A DNA stretch of 50,532 nucleotides from JASSUD01 sp031963045. Its GTDB lineage: Bacteria > Pseudomonadota > Gammaproteobacteria > Burkholderiales > Burkholderiaceae. Shown here piece after piece: positions 1-7,484 of this stretch (within the stretch, counting starts at the first letter, position 1; the number at the start of each line of letters is the position of its first letter). The stretch lies in NCBI GenBank assembly GCA_031963045.1, contig JASSUK010000037.1:1-50532 (forward strand), written 5' to 3'. The notes beneath the pieces were generated by a model that was given only the letters and a program-made list of their open reading frames with translations, did no database searches and was not told the DNA's origin. The position numbers and the translations under genes were made by a program.

Positions 1-1512
1 GCGCAAACCGGTGCCCTCACGCACACCTTACAAGGGCATACCGACTCTGTTAGTAGCGTGGTGTATTCTCCCAGCGGGCAGCAGATCGCCTCGGGCAGTA
101 GAGACAATACGGTGCGCCTGTGGGACGCGCAAACCGGTGCCCTCGCGCACACTTTACAAGGGCATACCTCCTTGGTTGAGAGTGTGGTGTATTCGCCCAG
201 TGGTCAGCAGATCGCCTCGGGTAGTAAGGACCAGACGGTGCGGCTGTGGGATGCGCAAACCGGTGCCCTCACGCACACCTTACAAGGGCATACCGGCATT
301 GTTACTAGCATAGTGTATTCTCCGAGCGGCCAGCAGATTGCCTCGGGTAGTGAGGACCATATGGTGCGGCTGTGGGACGCGCAAACCGGTGCCCTCGCGC
401 ACACCTTACAAGGGCATACCGATTATGTTAGTAGCGTGGTGTATTCGCCGAGCGGCCAGCAGATCGCCTCGGGCAGCTTTGACGAGACGGTGCGGCTGTG
501 GGACGCGCAAACCGGTGCCCTCACGCACACCTTACAAGGGCATACCTCCTTTGTTTTGAGCGTAGTGTATTCGCCCAGTGGTCAGCAGATCGCCTCGGGC
601 AGTGATGGCCAGACGGTGCGGCTGTGGGACGCGCAAACTGGAGACCTCGCGCACACCTTAAAAGGGCATACCGGGTCTGTTAGTAGCGTGGCGTATTCGC
701 CCAACGGCCAGCAGATCGCCTCGGGCAGTGATGACCAGACAGTGCGGCTGTGGGACGCGCAAGCTGGGGTCCCCGCGCATGCCTCACACGGGCATGCCGG
801 CTCTGTTTTGAGTGTGGTGTATTCTCCCAGCGGCCAGCAGATCGCCTCGGGCAGTCGGGACGAGACTGTGCGGCTGTGGGACGCGCAAACCGGTGCCCTT
901 GCGTACACTTTACAAGGGCACACCGACTGGGTTCGTAGCGTGGTGTATTCTCCCAGCGGCCAGCAGATCGCCTCGGGCAGTAGAGACAAGACGGTGCGGC
1001 TGTGGGACGCGCAAACCGGGGTCCTCGCGCACACCTTACAAGGGCACACCTACTGGGTTAGTAGCGTGGTGTATTCTCCCAGCGGCCAGCAGATCGCCTC
1101 GGGCAGTTGGGACCATACGATGCGGCTGTGGGACGCGCAAACCGGTGCCCTCGCGCACACCTTACAAGGGCATACCGACGCTGTTTTGAGCGTGGTGTAT
1201 TCGCCGAGCGGCCAGCAGATCGCCTCGGGCAGTATTGACAATACGGTGCGGCTGTGGAACGCGCAAACCGGTGCCCTCGCGCGCACCTTACAAGGGCATA
1301 CCTCCTTGGTTGAGAGTGTGGTGTATTCGCCCAATGGTCAGCAGATCGCCTCGGGCAGTTATGACAAGACGGTGCGGCTGTGGGACGCGCAAACCGGTGC
1401 CCTCGCGCGCATCTTACAAGGACATACCGATTATGTTAGGAGCGTGGTGTATTCGCCGAGCGGCCAGCAGATCGCCTCGGGCAGTGATGACCAGACGGTG
1501 CGGCTGTGGGAT
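1..1512 (+). repeat. Tandem array of 126-bp WD40-coding units
   Basis: Twelve head-to-tail units of exactly 126 bp begin at position 1 and recur at 127, 253 and so on. Long stretches are identical between units, including synonymous positions such as the block coding AQTGAL and the block coding SGQQIASGS. Variation is concentrated in two short windows per unit. Identity at silent sites indicates recent duplication or gene conversion rather than old repeats kept by protein selection. Confidence 0.9.
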
Positions 1513-1851
1513 ATCGCCTCGGGTCAGTGTGTAGCGGTGATGCGAGATTTTGGTGGAGCAGTCATTAGCGTTGCCTGGAGAGTGACACCCGGTGGCACCT
1601 ATTTGGCAACCGGCTGTGCCGATCACTCTGTTCGCCTATGGCAGGTCATAGAAAAGAAAGAGGGTTATCAAGTACGTCTGCATTGGAGTTCGACGCATGA
1701 CAGACTGACCGTATCGAACACCTCTATCCAAAGCGTGCAAGGCTTAAGTCGGATGAATCAGCAGCTCTTGCAGCAGCGCGGGGCTATCGGTGAGCCATCC
1801 CCGTCTTTAAATGTACGTGAGGCGCGCAAAAAGAGAATCCGTTTGTCATAG
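1..1851 (+). CDS. WD40-repeat protein, 3' part (5' end outside window)
   Basis: The reading frame is open from base 1, so the gene starts upstream and its N-terminal domain is unknown. Thirteen WD40 repeats are visible, each ending in a TVRLWDAQ-like motif, plus a more diverged last blade (SVAWRVTPGG, then SVRLWQV). Twelve repeats are almost identical and 42 residues long; they differ mainly at the turn after GH (for example TDSVSSV, TSLVESV) and at the xDxT position. This fits beta-propeller scaffolds that bind protein partners. The C-terminal tail contains GLSRMNQQLLQQRGAIGE, a signature shared with the WD40 genes at 25066, 30416 and 45537. The gene is therefore probably the sensor half of another member of that family; which head it carries (TIR-NTPase or F-box-like) cannot be seen. 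Confidence 0.85.
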   Translation, partial: AQTGALTHTLQGHTDSVSSVVYSPSGQQIASGSRDNTVRLWDAQTGALAHTLQGHTSLVESVVYSPSGQQIASGSKDQTVRLWDAQTGALTHTLQGHTGIVTSIVYSPSGQQIASGSEDHMVRLWDAQTGALAHTLQGHTDYVSSVVYSPSGQQIASGSFDETVRLWDAQTGALTHTLQGHTSFVLSVVYSPSGQQIASGSDGQTVRLWDAQTGDLAHTLKGHTGSVSSVAYSPNGQQIASGSDDQTVRLWDAQAGVPAHASHGHAGSVLSVVYSPSGQQIASGSRDETVRLWDAQTGALAYTLQGHTDWVRSVVYSPSGQQIASGSRDKTVRLWDAQTGVLAHTLQGHTYWVSSVVYSPSGQQIASGSWDHTMRLWDAQTGALAHTLQGHTDAVLSVVYSPSGQQIASGSIDNTVRLWNAQTGALARTLQGHTSLVESVVYSPNGQQIASGSYDKTVRLWDAQTGALARILQGHTDYVRSVVYSPSGQQIASGSDDQTVRLWDIASGQCVAVMRDFGGAVISVAWRVTPGGTYLATGCADHSVRLWQVIEKKEGYQVRLHWSSTHDRLTVSNTSIQSVQGLSRMNQQLLQQRGAIGEPSPSLNVREARKKRIRLS

Positions 1852-1891
1852 GTGGCATCATAAATAATGAGCCACTAAATCGCATAGGATA

Positions 1892-3010
1892 TTAGGCTGT
1901 TAAAAAATGCTGCAAAATAGCTTTGGCTTTTTGGTATTCCGGTTGTTGGTGCAGGCTTTCCCAGCAGGCTTCAAAAGTGTTTGGGTTGATAGCCGTTGTG
2001 AAATCTGGCAGGAGCTGAGGAATATTAGGCTGATGGGCCGCTAAACGAGCCAAGCGACGTTGAGAGCCTACAGAAGCAGGAGGGCGTAAGCCTGCCAAGA
2101 CCGTATCGGTTTCTTCTGGATGATTACATACTAAAACCATATCGCAGCCTGCAGCCAAAGCAGCTTGAGCGGCTTCTAAAACACTGCCTACTGATTTGGC
2201 GCCTTGCATAGAGAGGTCATCGCTCAAAATGGCGCCGGTGAAACCCAGTTGCTCGCGCAAAATGGTATGTAGCCAGAAGTGAGAAAAGCCAGCTGGATGC
2301 ACATCTACATTTGAATATTGAATATGAGCAGGCATTACAGCAGCCAGTGCTAATCCCAGCCCTGTATAAGGTTGTGTATCGCCTAGAATATCTTCTAATG
2401 TGCGAGGGTCTACCGGAAGTGCATGATGTGAATCTGCCTCTGCATACCCGTGCCCTGGGAAATGCTTGCCACAATTTGCCATGCCGGCAAGCGCCATACC
2501 TTGGTTTAAACTTTGCGCTAGCGTGGCAATGACGGTGGAATCCGCATGAAACGCGCGATTTCCAATCACCTCTGAGCGGCCATAATCCCTATCTAATAGG
2601 GGTGTAAAGCTAAAGTCTATGCCGCATGCCCGCAGCTCTGCTGCAAGTACATAGCCTACTGCCACAGCGGTATGCATTGCCTCAATCGGATTGCTATCCC
2701 ACAGAGCGCCGAGCTGGCGCATGGCTGGCAATACGGTAAATCCATCTGTTTTAAAACGTTGAACCCGCCCACCTTCATGATCCACTGCAATCAAAATAGA
2801 AGGTCGAACGGCACGAATTTGAGCGACTAATGCGCAGAGCTGGGCACGATTCTCAAAATTACGTGCAAATAAAATAAGGCCGCCGGTTAACGGATGCGCA
2901 ATGCGTTTGCACTCTTCTTCAGTGAGTGTTTTCCCAGCCACATCTAGCATAACGGGGCCACGCAAAGGTAGGGGCTCGCTCGATATCTGCTCTATTTTTG
3001 AAACGTCCAC
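1892..3010 (-). CDS. nagZ: Beta-N-acetylhexosaminidase NagZ (GH3)
   Basis: NagZ removes N-acetylglucosamine from anhydro-muropeptides in the cytoplasm during cell-wall recycling. The 372-residue product is of normal family length. Visible family motifs are AVDHEGGRVQRF near residues 75-86, the NagZ-specific GKHFPGHG at 181-188 with its catalytic histidine loop continuing to DSHHALPVD, and SDDLSM near 263-268, which carries the nucleophile aspartate. The GTG start at 3010 has AGGAA six bases upstream. It is the last gene of the rnc-era-recO-pdxJ-acpS-nagZ series but is separated from acpS by a 219-bp gap holding an inverted-repeat element, so it may no longer be cotranscribed with acpS. Confidence 0.96.
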   Translation of the reverse strand: MDVSKIEQISSEPLPLRGPVMLDVAGKTLTEEECKRIAHPLTGGLILFARNFENRAQLCALVAQIRAVRPSILIAVDHEGGRVQRFKTDGFTVLPAMRQLGALWDSNPIEAMHTAVAVGYVLAAELRACGIDFSFTPLLDRDYGRSEVIGNRAFHADSTVIATLAQSLNQGMALAGMANCGKHFPGHGYAEADSHHALPVDPRTLEDILGDTQPYTGLGLALAAVMPAHIQYSNVDVHPAGFSHFWLHTILREQLGFTGAILSDDLSMQGAKSVGSVLEAAQAALAAGCDMVLVCNHPEETDTVLAGLRPPASVGSQRRLARLAAHQPNIPQLLPDFTTAINPNTFEACWESLHQQPEYQKAKAILQHFLTA

Positions 3011-3087
3011 AATAATTTCCTATTTCTGAGGCAGTATTTGCACGCAGATTATTAAATAAAAAAAGCAAAAAATTAAATACATCCGTT

Positions 3088-3231
3088 AGGGCGTCTCCTC
3101 AATTGCCCAAAAGGGTTCATATTTGGGGGAGCAGGAGCGCAGGGACCGGAGCTGTACTTTTATACAGTGAGGATCCCGAGCACCGCACGACCCCGAAGAT
3201 GGGCCCTTTTGGGCAATTGAGGAGACGCCCT
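3088..3231. mobile_element. MITE-like element with perfect 28-bp terminal inverted repeats
   Basis: Positions 3088-3115 and 3204-3231 are perfect inverted copies of a 28-bp sequence starting AGGGCGTCTCCTCAATTGCC. They enclose an 88-bp non-coding core rich in G and C. There is no transposase frame. The right arm overlaps the acpS stop codon. A diverged single arm of the same sequence lies at 9507-9534 next to the mltD stop. The structure suggests a non-autonomous transposable element that may double as a strong stem-loop at gene ends; the mobilising transposase is not in the window. Confidence 0.7.
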
Positions 3232-3625
3232 AGGGCACTTCAGCAAGAACAAAAGCAACTACCGCCTCGCGCTCATCGCTCACCGATACATGGGTCCGGA
3301 TGCATTGCTTGTCTAACCAGCTAGCAAGTGCCCCAGTCGTAACAATATGCGGCCGCCCAGTGGCTGGGTCATTTAGCGTTTGGAGTAGTTTTAGCGCTAC
3401 AGGAGGTTTCAAGCCTAAGCCTACTGCCTTTGAAAAAGCTTCTTTTACTGCAAATCGGGTAGCCAAAAACGCCATACCCCGCTTTGTGCAGCGCGCACTG
3501 CGCGCTTGGTATTCCTCTAATTCTTGCTTCCCTAATACACGCTCGGCAAATCGCCCAGACGTGCGCTCCATCACCTGCCTGATGCGGGCGATGTCGACTA
3601 TATCCGTACCAATGCCATAGATCAC
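3230..3625 (-). CDS. acpS: Holo-[acyl-carrier-protein] synthase AcpS
   Basis: AcpS transfers the 4'-phosphopantetheine arm from CoA to apo-ACP for fatty acid synthesis. The 131-residue product opens with the family signature GIGTDIVDIARI, with its Mg-binding aspartate, and has FLATRFAVKEAFSKAVG near residues 54-70, with the conserved glutamate in KEAF. The GTG start at 3625 is preceded by AAAGGAG lying at the pdxJ stop; the 13-bp gap indicates an operon with pdxJ. The stop codon TAG lies inside the right arm of the inverted-repeat element at 3088-3231, so the final residues border the insertion; the protein still has normal length. Confidence 0.96.
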   Translation of the reverse strand: MIYGIGTDIVDIARIRQVMERTSGRFAERVLGKQELEEYQARSARCTKRGMAFLATRFAVKEAFSKAVGLGLKPPVALKLLQTLNDPATGRPHIVTTGALASWLDKQCIRTHVSVSDEREAVVAFVLAEVP

Positions 3626-3638
3626 CGCCTTTCTCCTT

Positions 3639-4511
3639 TTATGGATTTTCTAAAGGAGAAGATTCGATACCCACACTAAGTAGTGCTTTCATGGATCGAA
3701 CGGCTTCCATCCACCCTACTAAAACCGCATGAGAGACGATAGCGTGGCCAATATTAAGTTCCCGAATACCTGCAATCGATGCGATAGGCTGTACATTGCC
3801 ATAGTGCAACCCATGCCCTGCATGGACTTGCAAACCTAAGGAAAGCCCCAGCGCTACAGCCTCTTGTAAGCGTACGAGCTCTTGTTGTACAGCAGGGGTT
3901 TGTAGGCCTGCTGCGCACTGATCTGCATGAAAGCTGTTGTAACACAGGGGGTCATAGGGCTGCCGCCAGGAGTCTTCCAAATTATGCGTAAGGGTTTGCT
4001 CTAAAAGATTTGCGTATAGCCCAGTATGCAACTCGATAATGGACGCTCCAGCCGCTTTAGCCGCTGTAATAGCGTGGGGGTTTGCATCTACAAAAAGTGC
4101 AACGCGTATGCCCTCTTGGGCAAGCATAGTGCAAGCAGCCTGCGTAGCATCAAAGTGGCGTTCTACATCCAAACCGCCTTCTGTAGTGAGCTCTTCACGC
4201 CGCTCAGGAACGAGGCACACATCCTGTGGGCGAATTGCACAGGCAATGCGCAACATCTCTGGAGTAATCGCACACTCTAAGTTCATACGAGTACGTAGCA
4301 AAGGCCGCAACCGGGCCACATCTTCATCTTTGATATGACGCCGATCTTCACGCAAATGCAGCGTAATCACATCAGCTCCCGCTTCTTCCGCAGCCAGTGC
4401 CGCTTGAATAGGGTCCGGGTAGGGGGTACCTCGTGCATTTCTAATGGTTGCAATATGATCAATATTAACGCCCAGACCTAATGCAAAAATGGGGGCGAGG
4501 AAGCCGTGCAT
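3639..4511 (-). CDS. pdxJ: Pyridoxine 5'-phosphate synthase PdxJ
   Basis: PdxJ condenses 1-deoxy-xylulose 5-phosphate with 3-amino-1-hydroxyacetone phosphate in the DXP-dependent vitamin B6 pathway. Motifs seen are LGVNIDHIATIRNARGT near the N-terminus, the ITLHLREDRRHI segment (phosphate and metal-ligand region), and the C-terminal HAGHGLHYGNV and ELNIGHAIVSHA segments of the TIM barrel. I chose the ATG at 4511 (290 residues); the frame stays open to a TTG at 4538, but the ATG is closer to the family N-terminus, with AGG about ten bases upstream. It sits directly before acpS, as in other beta-proteobacteria. Confidence 0.95.
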   Translation of the reverse strand: MHGFLAPIFALGLGVNIDHIATIRNARGTPYPDPIQAALAAEEAGADVITLHLREDRRHIKDEDVARLRPLLRTRMNLECAITPEMLRIACAIRPQDVCLVPERREELTTEGGLDVERHFDATQAACTMLAQEGIRVALFVDANPHAITAAKAAGASIIELHTGLYANLLEQTLTHNLEDSWRQPYDPLCYNSFHADQCAAGLQTPAVQQELVRLQEAVALGLSLGLQVHAGHGLHYGNVQPIASIAGIRELNIGHAIVSHAVLVGWMEAVRSMKALLSVGIESSPLENP

Positions 4512-4609
4512 ATATTTAAAACCTAGTATCAAATACAACAGAATAAAGATTATCGGAGCGCATTTATAAAATAGCTAAAGTAGCTATTTTAGATATAAAT
4601 TTAATTACA

Positions 4610-4740
4610 AACTGATGTTACGCACGTTATAGAACGGCGAGTTGTTGATAGGTAGAGCGCAAAGAACGGTAGGTTGGTGGTGACGAAGGAACCCCAACAT
4701 GCAAACCACAGTCTTTTTGAATACCTGCATAACATCAGTT
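4610..4740. mobile_element. MITE-like element with AACTGATGTTA terminal repeats
   Basis: An 11-bp perfect inverted repeat, AACTGATGTTA at 4610-4620 and its complement at 4730-4740, bounds a 131-bp segment. Near-matches extend to GCA inside each end. The interior carries one copy of a motif found around the window, core GGTTGGTGGTGACGAAGG followed by AACCCCAACATGCA. No coding capacity was seen. The right end supplies the recO stop codon. A longer relative follows dnaQ at 15645-15885, and a lone right end (CTTTTTGAATACCTGC then TGACATCAGT) lies near 36003-36027. Confidence 0.65.
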
Positions 4741-5692
4741 ACAACGTATGCAGGTCCGACAGCATCCGACGTGTTTTTAAAGACTCACCACCGAGGTGAT
4801 GATCTAATAAAAACCGTAGTAGACGTTTACTTTGAGTGCGGGTTATTGGTCTTTGGTAATCATCTTGTTCCATATCCAAGAGCGTTTGCCCATCTACAGA
4901 AGGACACAGCGTAGGATCTTCCATTTGAGCCAGACGTGTACCGTGCTCAGGATCAAAAATATAGCGCGCCTCAGGGATAACGCGCTCATGCGTATTAGCG
5001 ACGCGGTCCAATTCTGCTAAATAACCCATCTCACGCAATAGCGCATGTTCAAAAGATCGCAGAATGGGCGCTGCAGATGCACTGGGTTGGGTTAAGCGCT
5101 GCAGAGTCAGAACATAGTGATCAAAGAGTTTGGGGCAGGCGTCTTCACGCGCGCAGAAGCGGATCAATAATTCATTTAAATAAAATCCACACAGTAAAGC
5201 ATTGCCATCTAAGGGATGCATGCCTCCTACCCATTCTGCGCGCGTAAGCGTGCGAACCTCTGATTTGCCAGACCAAGAAAACGAAAGTGGCTGAAAATGC
5301 TGCAATACGCTCCGTAATGCCGAGTGCGGGCGCTTTGCCCCTTTTGCAATCAATGCAACACGCCCATATATCCGGCTAAATCCTTCAATAATGAGACTGG
5401 TTTCACGGTATGGGTAGCGGTGCAATACAAACCCCATTTGCTCTTGTACACGTGTAGCCTGACGAGCAGGAGTAGGGGGGGGAAGGGTGGGAGAATGAAT
5501 AACAGAGAGAGGATCAAAAAAACCCGATGCGCTAAGTTCTGCAGATTGGCTAACTACCACGGGCAGAGCCGCAGCAAGCGCGTGATTATCCATCGCATTA
5601 GGGGAGGGTGATGTGTTCTTTTTTCTTCTTTTCTCGGAAATAGAGGAGCCAGCTTGTAATTGAGCAGCGTTAGAGGATTCAAAAGAGGGCAT
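4739..5692 (-). CDS. recO: DNA repair protein RecO
   Basis: RecO works with RecF and RecR to load RecA on gapped DNA. The N-terminal OB-fold is recognisable from GFVLHRYPYRETSLIIEGFS (about residues 92-111), followed by GRVALIAKGAKRPHSALR, and the helical C-terminal domain from GFYLNELLIRF and FEHALLREMGY. At 317 residues it is longer than the usual 240-260 because of a roughly 85-residue, low-complexity N-terminal extension. The true start could lie further inside, since no clear ribosome site precedes 5692. The last codons and the stop run into the MITE at 4610-4740, so the C-terminus may have been rewritten by that insertion. RecO normally follows era; here hipBA separates them. Confidence 0.92.
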   Translation of the reverse strand: MPSFESSNAAQLQAGSSISEKRRKKNTSPSPNAMDNHALAAALPVVVSQSAELSASGFFDPLSVIHSPTLPPPTPARQATRVQEQMGFVLHRYPYRETSLIIEGFSRIYGRVALIAKGAKRPHSALRSVLQHFQPLSFSWSGKSEVRTLTRAEWVGGMHPLDGNALLCGFYLNELLIRFCAREDACPKLFDHYVLTLQRLTQPSASAAPILRSFEHALLREMGYLAELDRVANTHERVIPEARYIFDPEHGTRLAQMEDPTLCPSVDGQTLLDMEQDDYQRPITRTQSKRLLRFLLDHHLGGESLKTRRMLSDLHTL

Positions 5693-5785
5693 AAAAAGCC
5701 GTTTTTAATGGACTAAAAGAAGAAATAGGGGGGGCAAACTGTACTGCAAAATTAAACTGTTATGGATAAATAAACGGTATATGCT

Positions 5786-5812
5786 TATAATTTAGACATA
5801 TTATTGCATGTC
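5786..5812 (+). promoter_or_regulatory. Likely hipBA promoter -10 and operator dyad
   Basis: A TATAAT hexamer at 5786-5791 lies about 50 bp before hipB, with no good -35 match. Just downstream, GACAT at 5795-5799 and ATGTC at 5808-5812 form a dyad with an 8-bp spacer. HipB-type antitoxins bind such palindromes to repress their own operon. The assignment is inferred from position and symmetry. Confidence 0.4.
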
Positions 5813-5838
5813 AATTTCACAAATGGCGCTATATTTAT

Positions 5839-6141
5839 ATGTCATATAAAACACTTTTTCAAAATTTGCGGGTTATGCGTAAGCAAGCTGGTCTTAAGAC
5901 CGCGCAGATTTTGGCTAAAACAGGTTGGTCGCGCCAGCGATTATCGCAGTTAGAACGGGGTGAGGTGGATGCTCAACTGTCTACTTTCACGGCGTTGGCT
6001 TATGCGATAGATGCAGAAGTCATGTTGGTCCCTAAAGCCCTGGCGCCGCTTATTCAGACTTTTATAGCTAGTGGGGGTTCCTTCTCTCCGCGCGCTACAA
6101 AGACGGGTGTTGACTTCTTACTTGAAAATCCACGTCTATGA
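5839..6141 (+). CDS. hipB: HipB-like XRE-family antitoxin
   Basis: A 100-residue helix-turn-helix protein: the segment LRVMRKQAGLKTAQILAKTG is followed by SRQRLSQLERGEVD, a classic Cro/C1 fold with recognition helix near residues 36-48. In HipBA modules this protein represses the operon and neutralises the HipA kinase. The stop codon overlaps the hipA start by 4 bp (ATGA), which implies translational coupling. It lies on the plus strand within an otherwise minus-strand conserved gene block, suggesting later insertion. Function is inferred from the fold and the partner gene. Confidence 0.88.
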   Translation: MSYKTLFQNLRVMRKQAGLKTAQILAKTGWSRQRLSQLERGEVDAQLSTFTALAYAIDAEVMLVPKALAPLIQTFIASGGSFSPRATKTGVDFLLENPRL

Positions 6142-7439
6142 AATTTTTGGCTATCTATTTAAATGAAATACGCATTGGCTTTTTGTCGCAATTTGGGGAT
6201 ATCTATCAATTTTTTGCGGATGAGGCTTATTTAATCACACCCAATCGTCCTACTTTATCGCTTGCCTATAATGTGCGTGGTAATGATGAGCTGACGCGTC
6301 AGCTATTCACTGAGCCTGCAACGGTTTTGACGCGCGGTGTGGGTAAGCTGCCGCCTTTTTTTAATAATCTACTGCCTGAAGGCCCATTACGAGAGTGGTT
6401 GGCTGCACAACGTCATACTACCGTGCATGATGGCCTGGAATTATTAGCAGCTGCTGGCAATAATTTACCTGGTGCCGTCATCATTCGCACCGAAATGCCG
6501 GTAGAAAGCGCTCGATTAAAACACTATATCGACAAGAAAGAGGCTTTAAAGCTGCAGACCATCGAGGAGCCGGTTGCAGATGCATTTTCGTTAGCTGGTG
6601 TGCAGTTTAAGCTTGCCTTATCGGCGCTTGACGACAATAAACGTTATACGGTGCATCTTGAGCCGGGTGTAGATGGCGAGCCTATTATCGGCAAATTCCC
6701 CTCGGCTCAGCGCAGTGATATGGTGTACACCGAATTTGCCGGAATGGCGCTAACGCGTATAGCCGGCATTGAAACAGCGGATTGCTGGTTAGCCCCTCTA
6801 GCTGCGCTAGATAAAGGGCTGCATAAGGCCCAACAGTCAATAGGAAAGGAATTTTTGGCTGTACGGCGCTTTGACCGTACAGCAGAAGGTGGCCGTGTCC
6901 ATATCGAAGATTTTTGCCAAGTGCTCAGTATAGCGCCTGAGCGCAAATACGGTAAACAGGCGGACTATGAAACACTAGCTGCCATTTTATTGCGTGCTGC
7001 CGCCCATGGGGAACAACAGGTTGAAGCCTATGTGCGCCGACAAGTGGTCAACACCTTACTAGGCAACACAGATGCCCATTTAAAAAACTTCTCCCTGATA
7101 TATCGAGATGGCCGCACTCCAGAATTAGCGCCTGCTTATGACCAGGTTCCTGTGTTTCTGTATTTTGATGAAAGTCCAAATCTCAGCATAAACAAAAAAA
7201 TTGATGCAGTACTAACTGCGCAGACGCTACAAAGCTATCGCGCGCTCTATAAACAGCTTAATTTAAGCGTGTCTTTAGCTTCAAAAATAGTAGTTGATAC
7301 GGTTGAGCGGTGTTTGACGTTATGGCCGCAGGCCATGCGTCATTTGCCATTAACCCTGGATCAACGACTAAAAATTGAGCACCGGATAACCCGCTTACCA
7401 TTGGTGCAAGAGGTTATGCGACATCGCACATCGTATTGA
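6138..7439 (+). CDS. hipA: HipA-like serine/threonine kinase toxin
   Basis: HipA kinases phosphorylate aminoacyl-tRNA synthetases or other targets and slow growth; the target here is unknown. The 433-residue product has the N-terminal couple_hipA region (LPPFFNNLLPEGPLREWLA, residues 71-89), a nucleotide-binding segment near GEPIIGKFPS (180-189), VRRFDR (242-247), and the kinase catalytic loop LLGNTDAHLKNFSL (307-320) with the expected catalytic aspartate at 312. The metal-binding segment reads LAPAYDQ (330-336), with aspartate 335. All key residues seem present, so the enzyme could be active. It shares a 4-bp overlap with hipB and is convergent with era. Confidence 0.9.
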   Translation: MKFLAIYLNEIRIGFLSQFGDIYQFFADEAYLITPNRPTLSLAYNVRGNDELTRQLFTEPATVLTRGVGKLPPFFNNLLPEGPLREWLAAQRHTTVHDGLELLAAAGNNLPGAVIIRTEMPVESARLKHYIDKKEALKLQTIEEPVADAFSLAGVQFKLALSALDDNKRYTVHLEPGVDGEPIIGKFPSAQRSDMVYTEFAGMALTRIAGIETADCWLAPLAALDKGLHKAQQSIGKEFLAVRRFDRTAEGGRVHIEDFCQVLSIAPERKYGKQADYETLAAILLRAAAHGEQQVEAYVRRQVVNTLLGNTDAHLKNFSLIYRDGRTPELAPAYDQVPVFLYFDESPNLSINKKIDAVLTAQTLQSYRALYKQLNLSVSLASKIVVDTVERCLTLWPQAMRHLPLTLDQRLKIEHRITRLPLVQEVMRHRTSY

Positions 7440-7484
7440 TTGCGTTATAAGAGACGCGCTTATAAGCAGTGGGCTCTACTATCT

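Noticed and set aside
582..1049. Open frames antisense to the WD40 arrays (also near 46180-47071)
   Set aside because: They arise because the 126-bp period is a multiple of three, so any stop-free frame of one unit repeats through the array; they have no ribosome sites and no sense as proteins.
1..1512. CRISPR array
   Set aside because: Units are contiguous 126-bp coding repeats with no unique spacers, and no cas genes are nearby.
3103..3324. Plus-strand 73-codon frame across the inverted-repeat element
   Set aside because: It runs through the palindromic element and antisense to acpS, with no ribosome site or recognisable protein.
7443..7468. Terminator after hipA
   Set aside because: TTATAAG and CTTATAA can pair, but the stem is short and AT-rich with no U-run.
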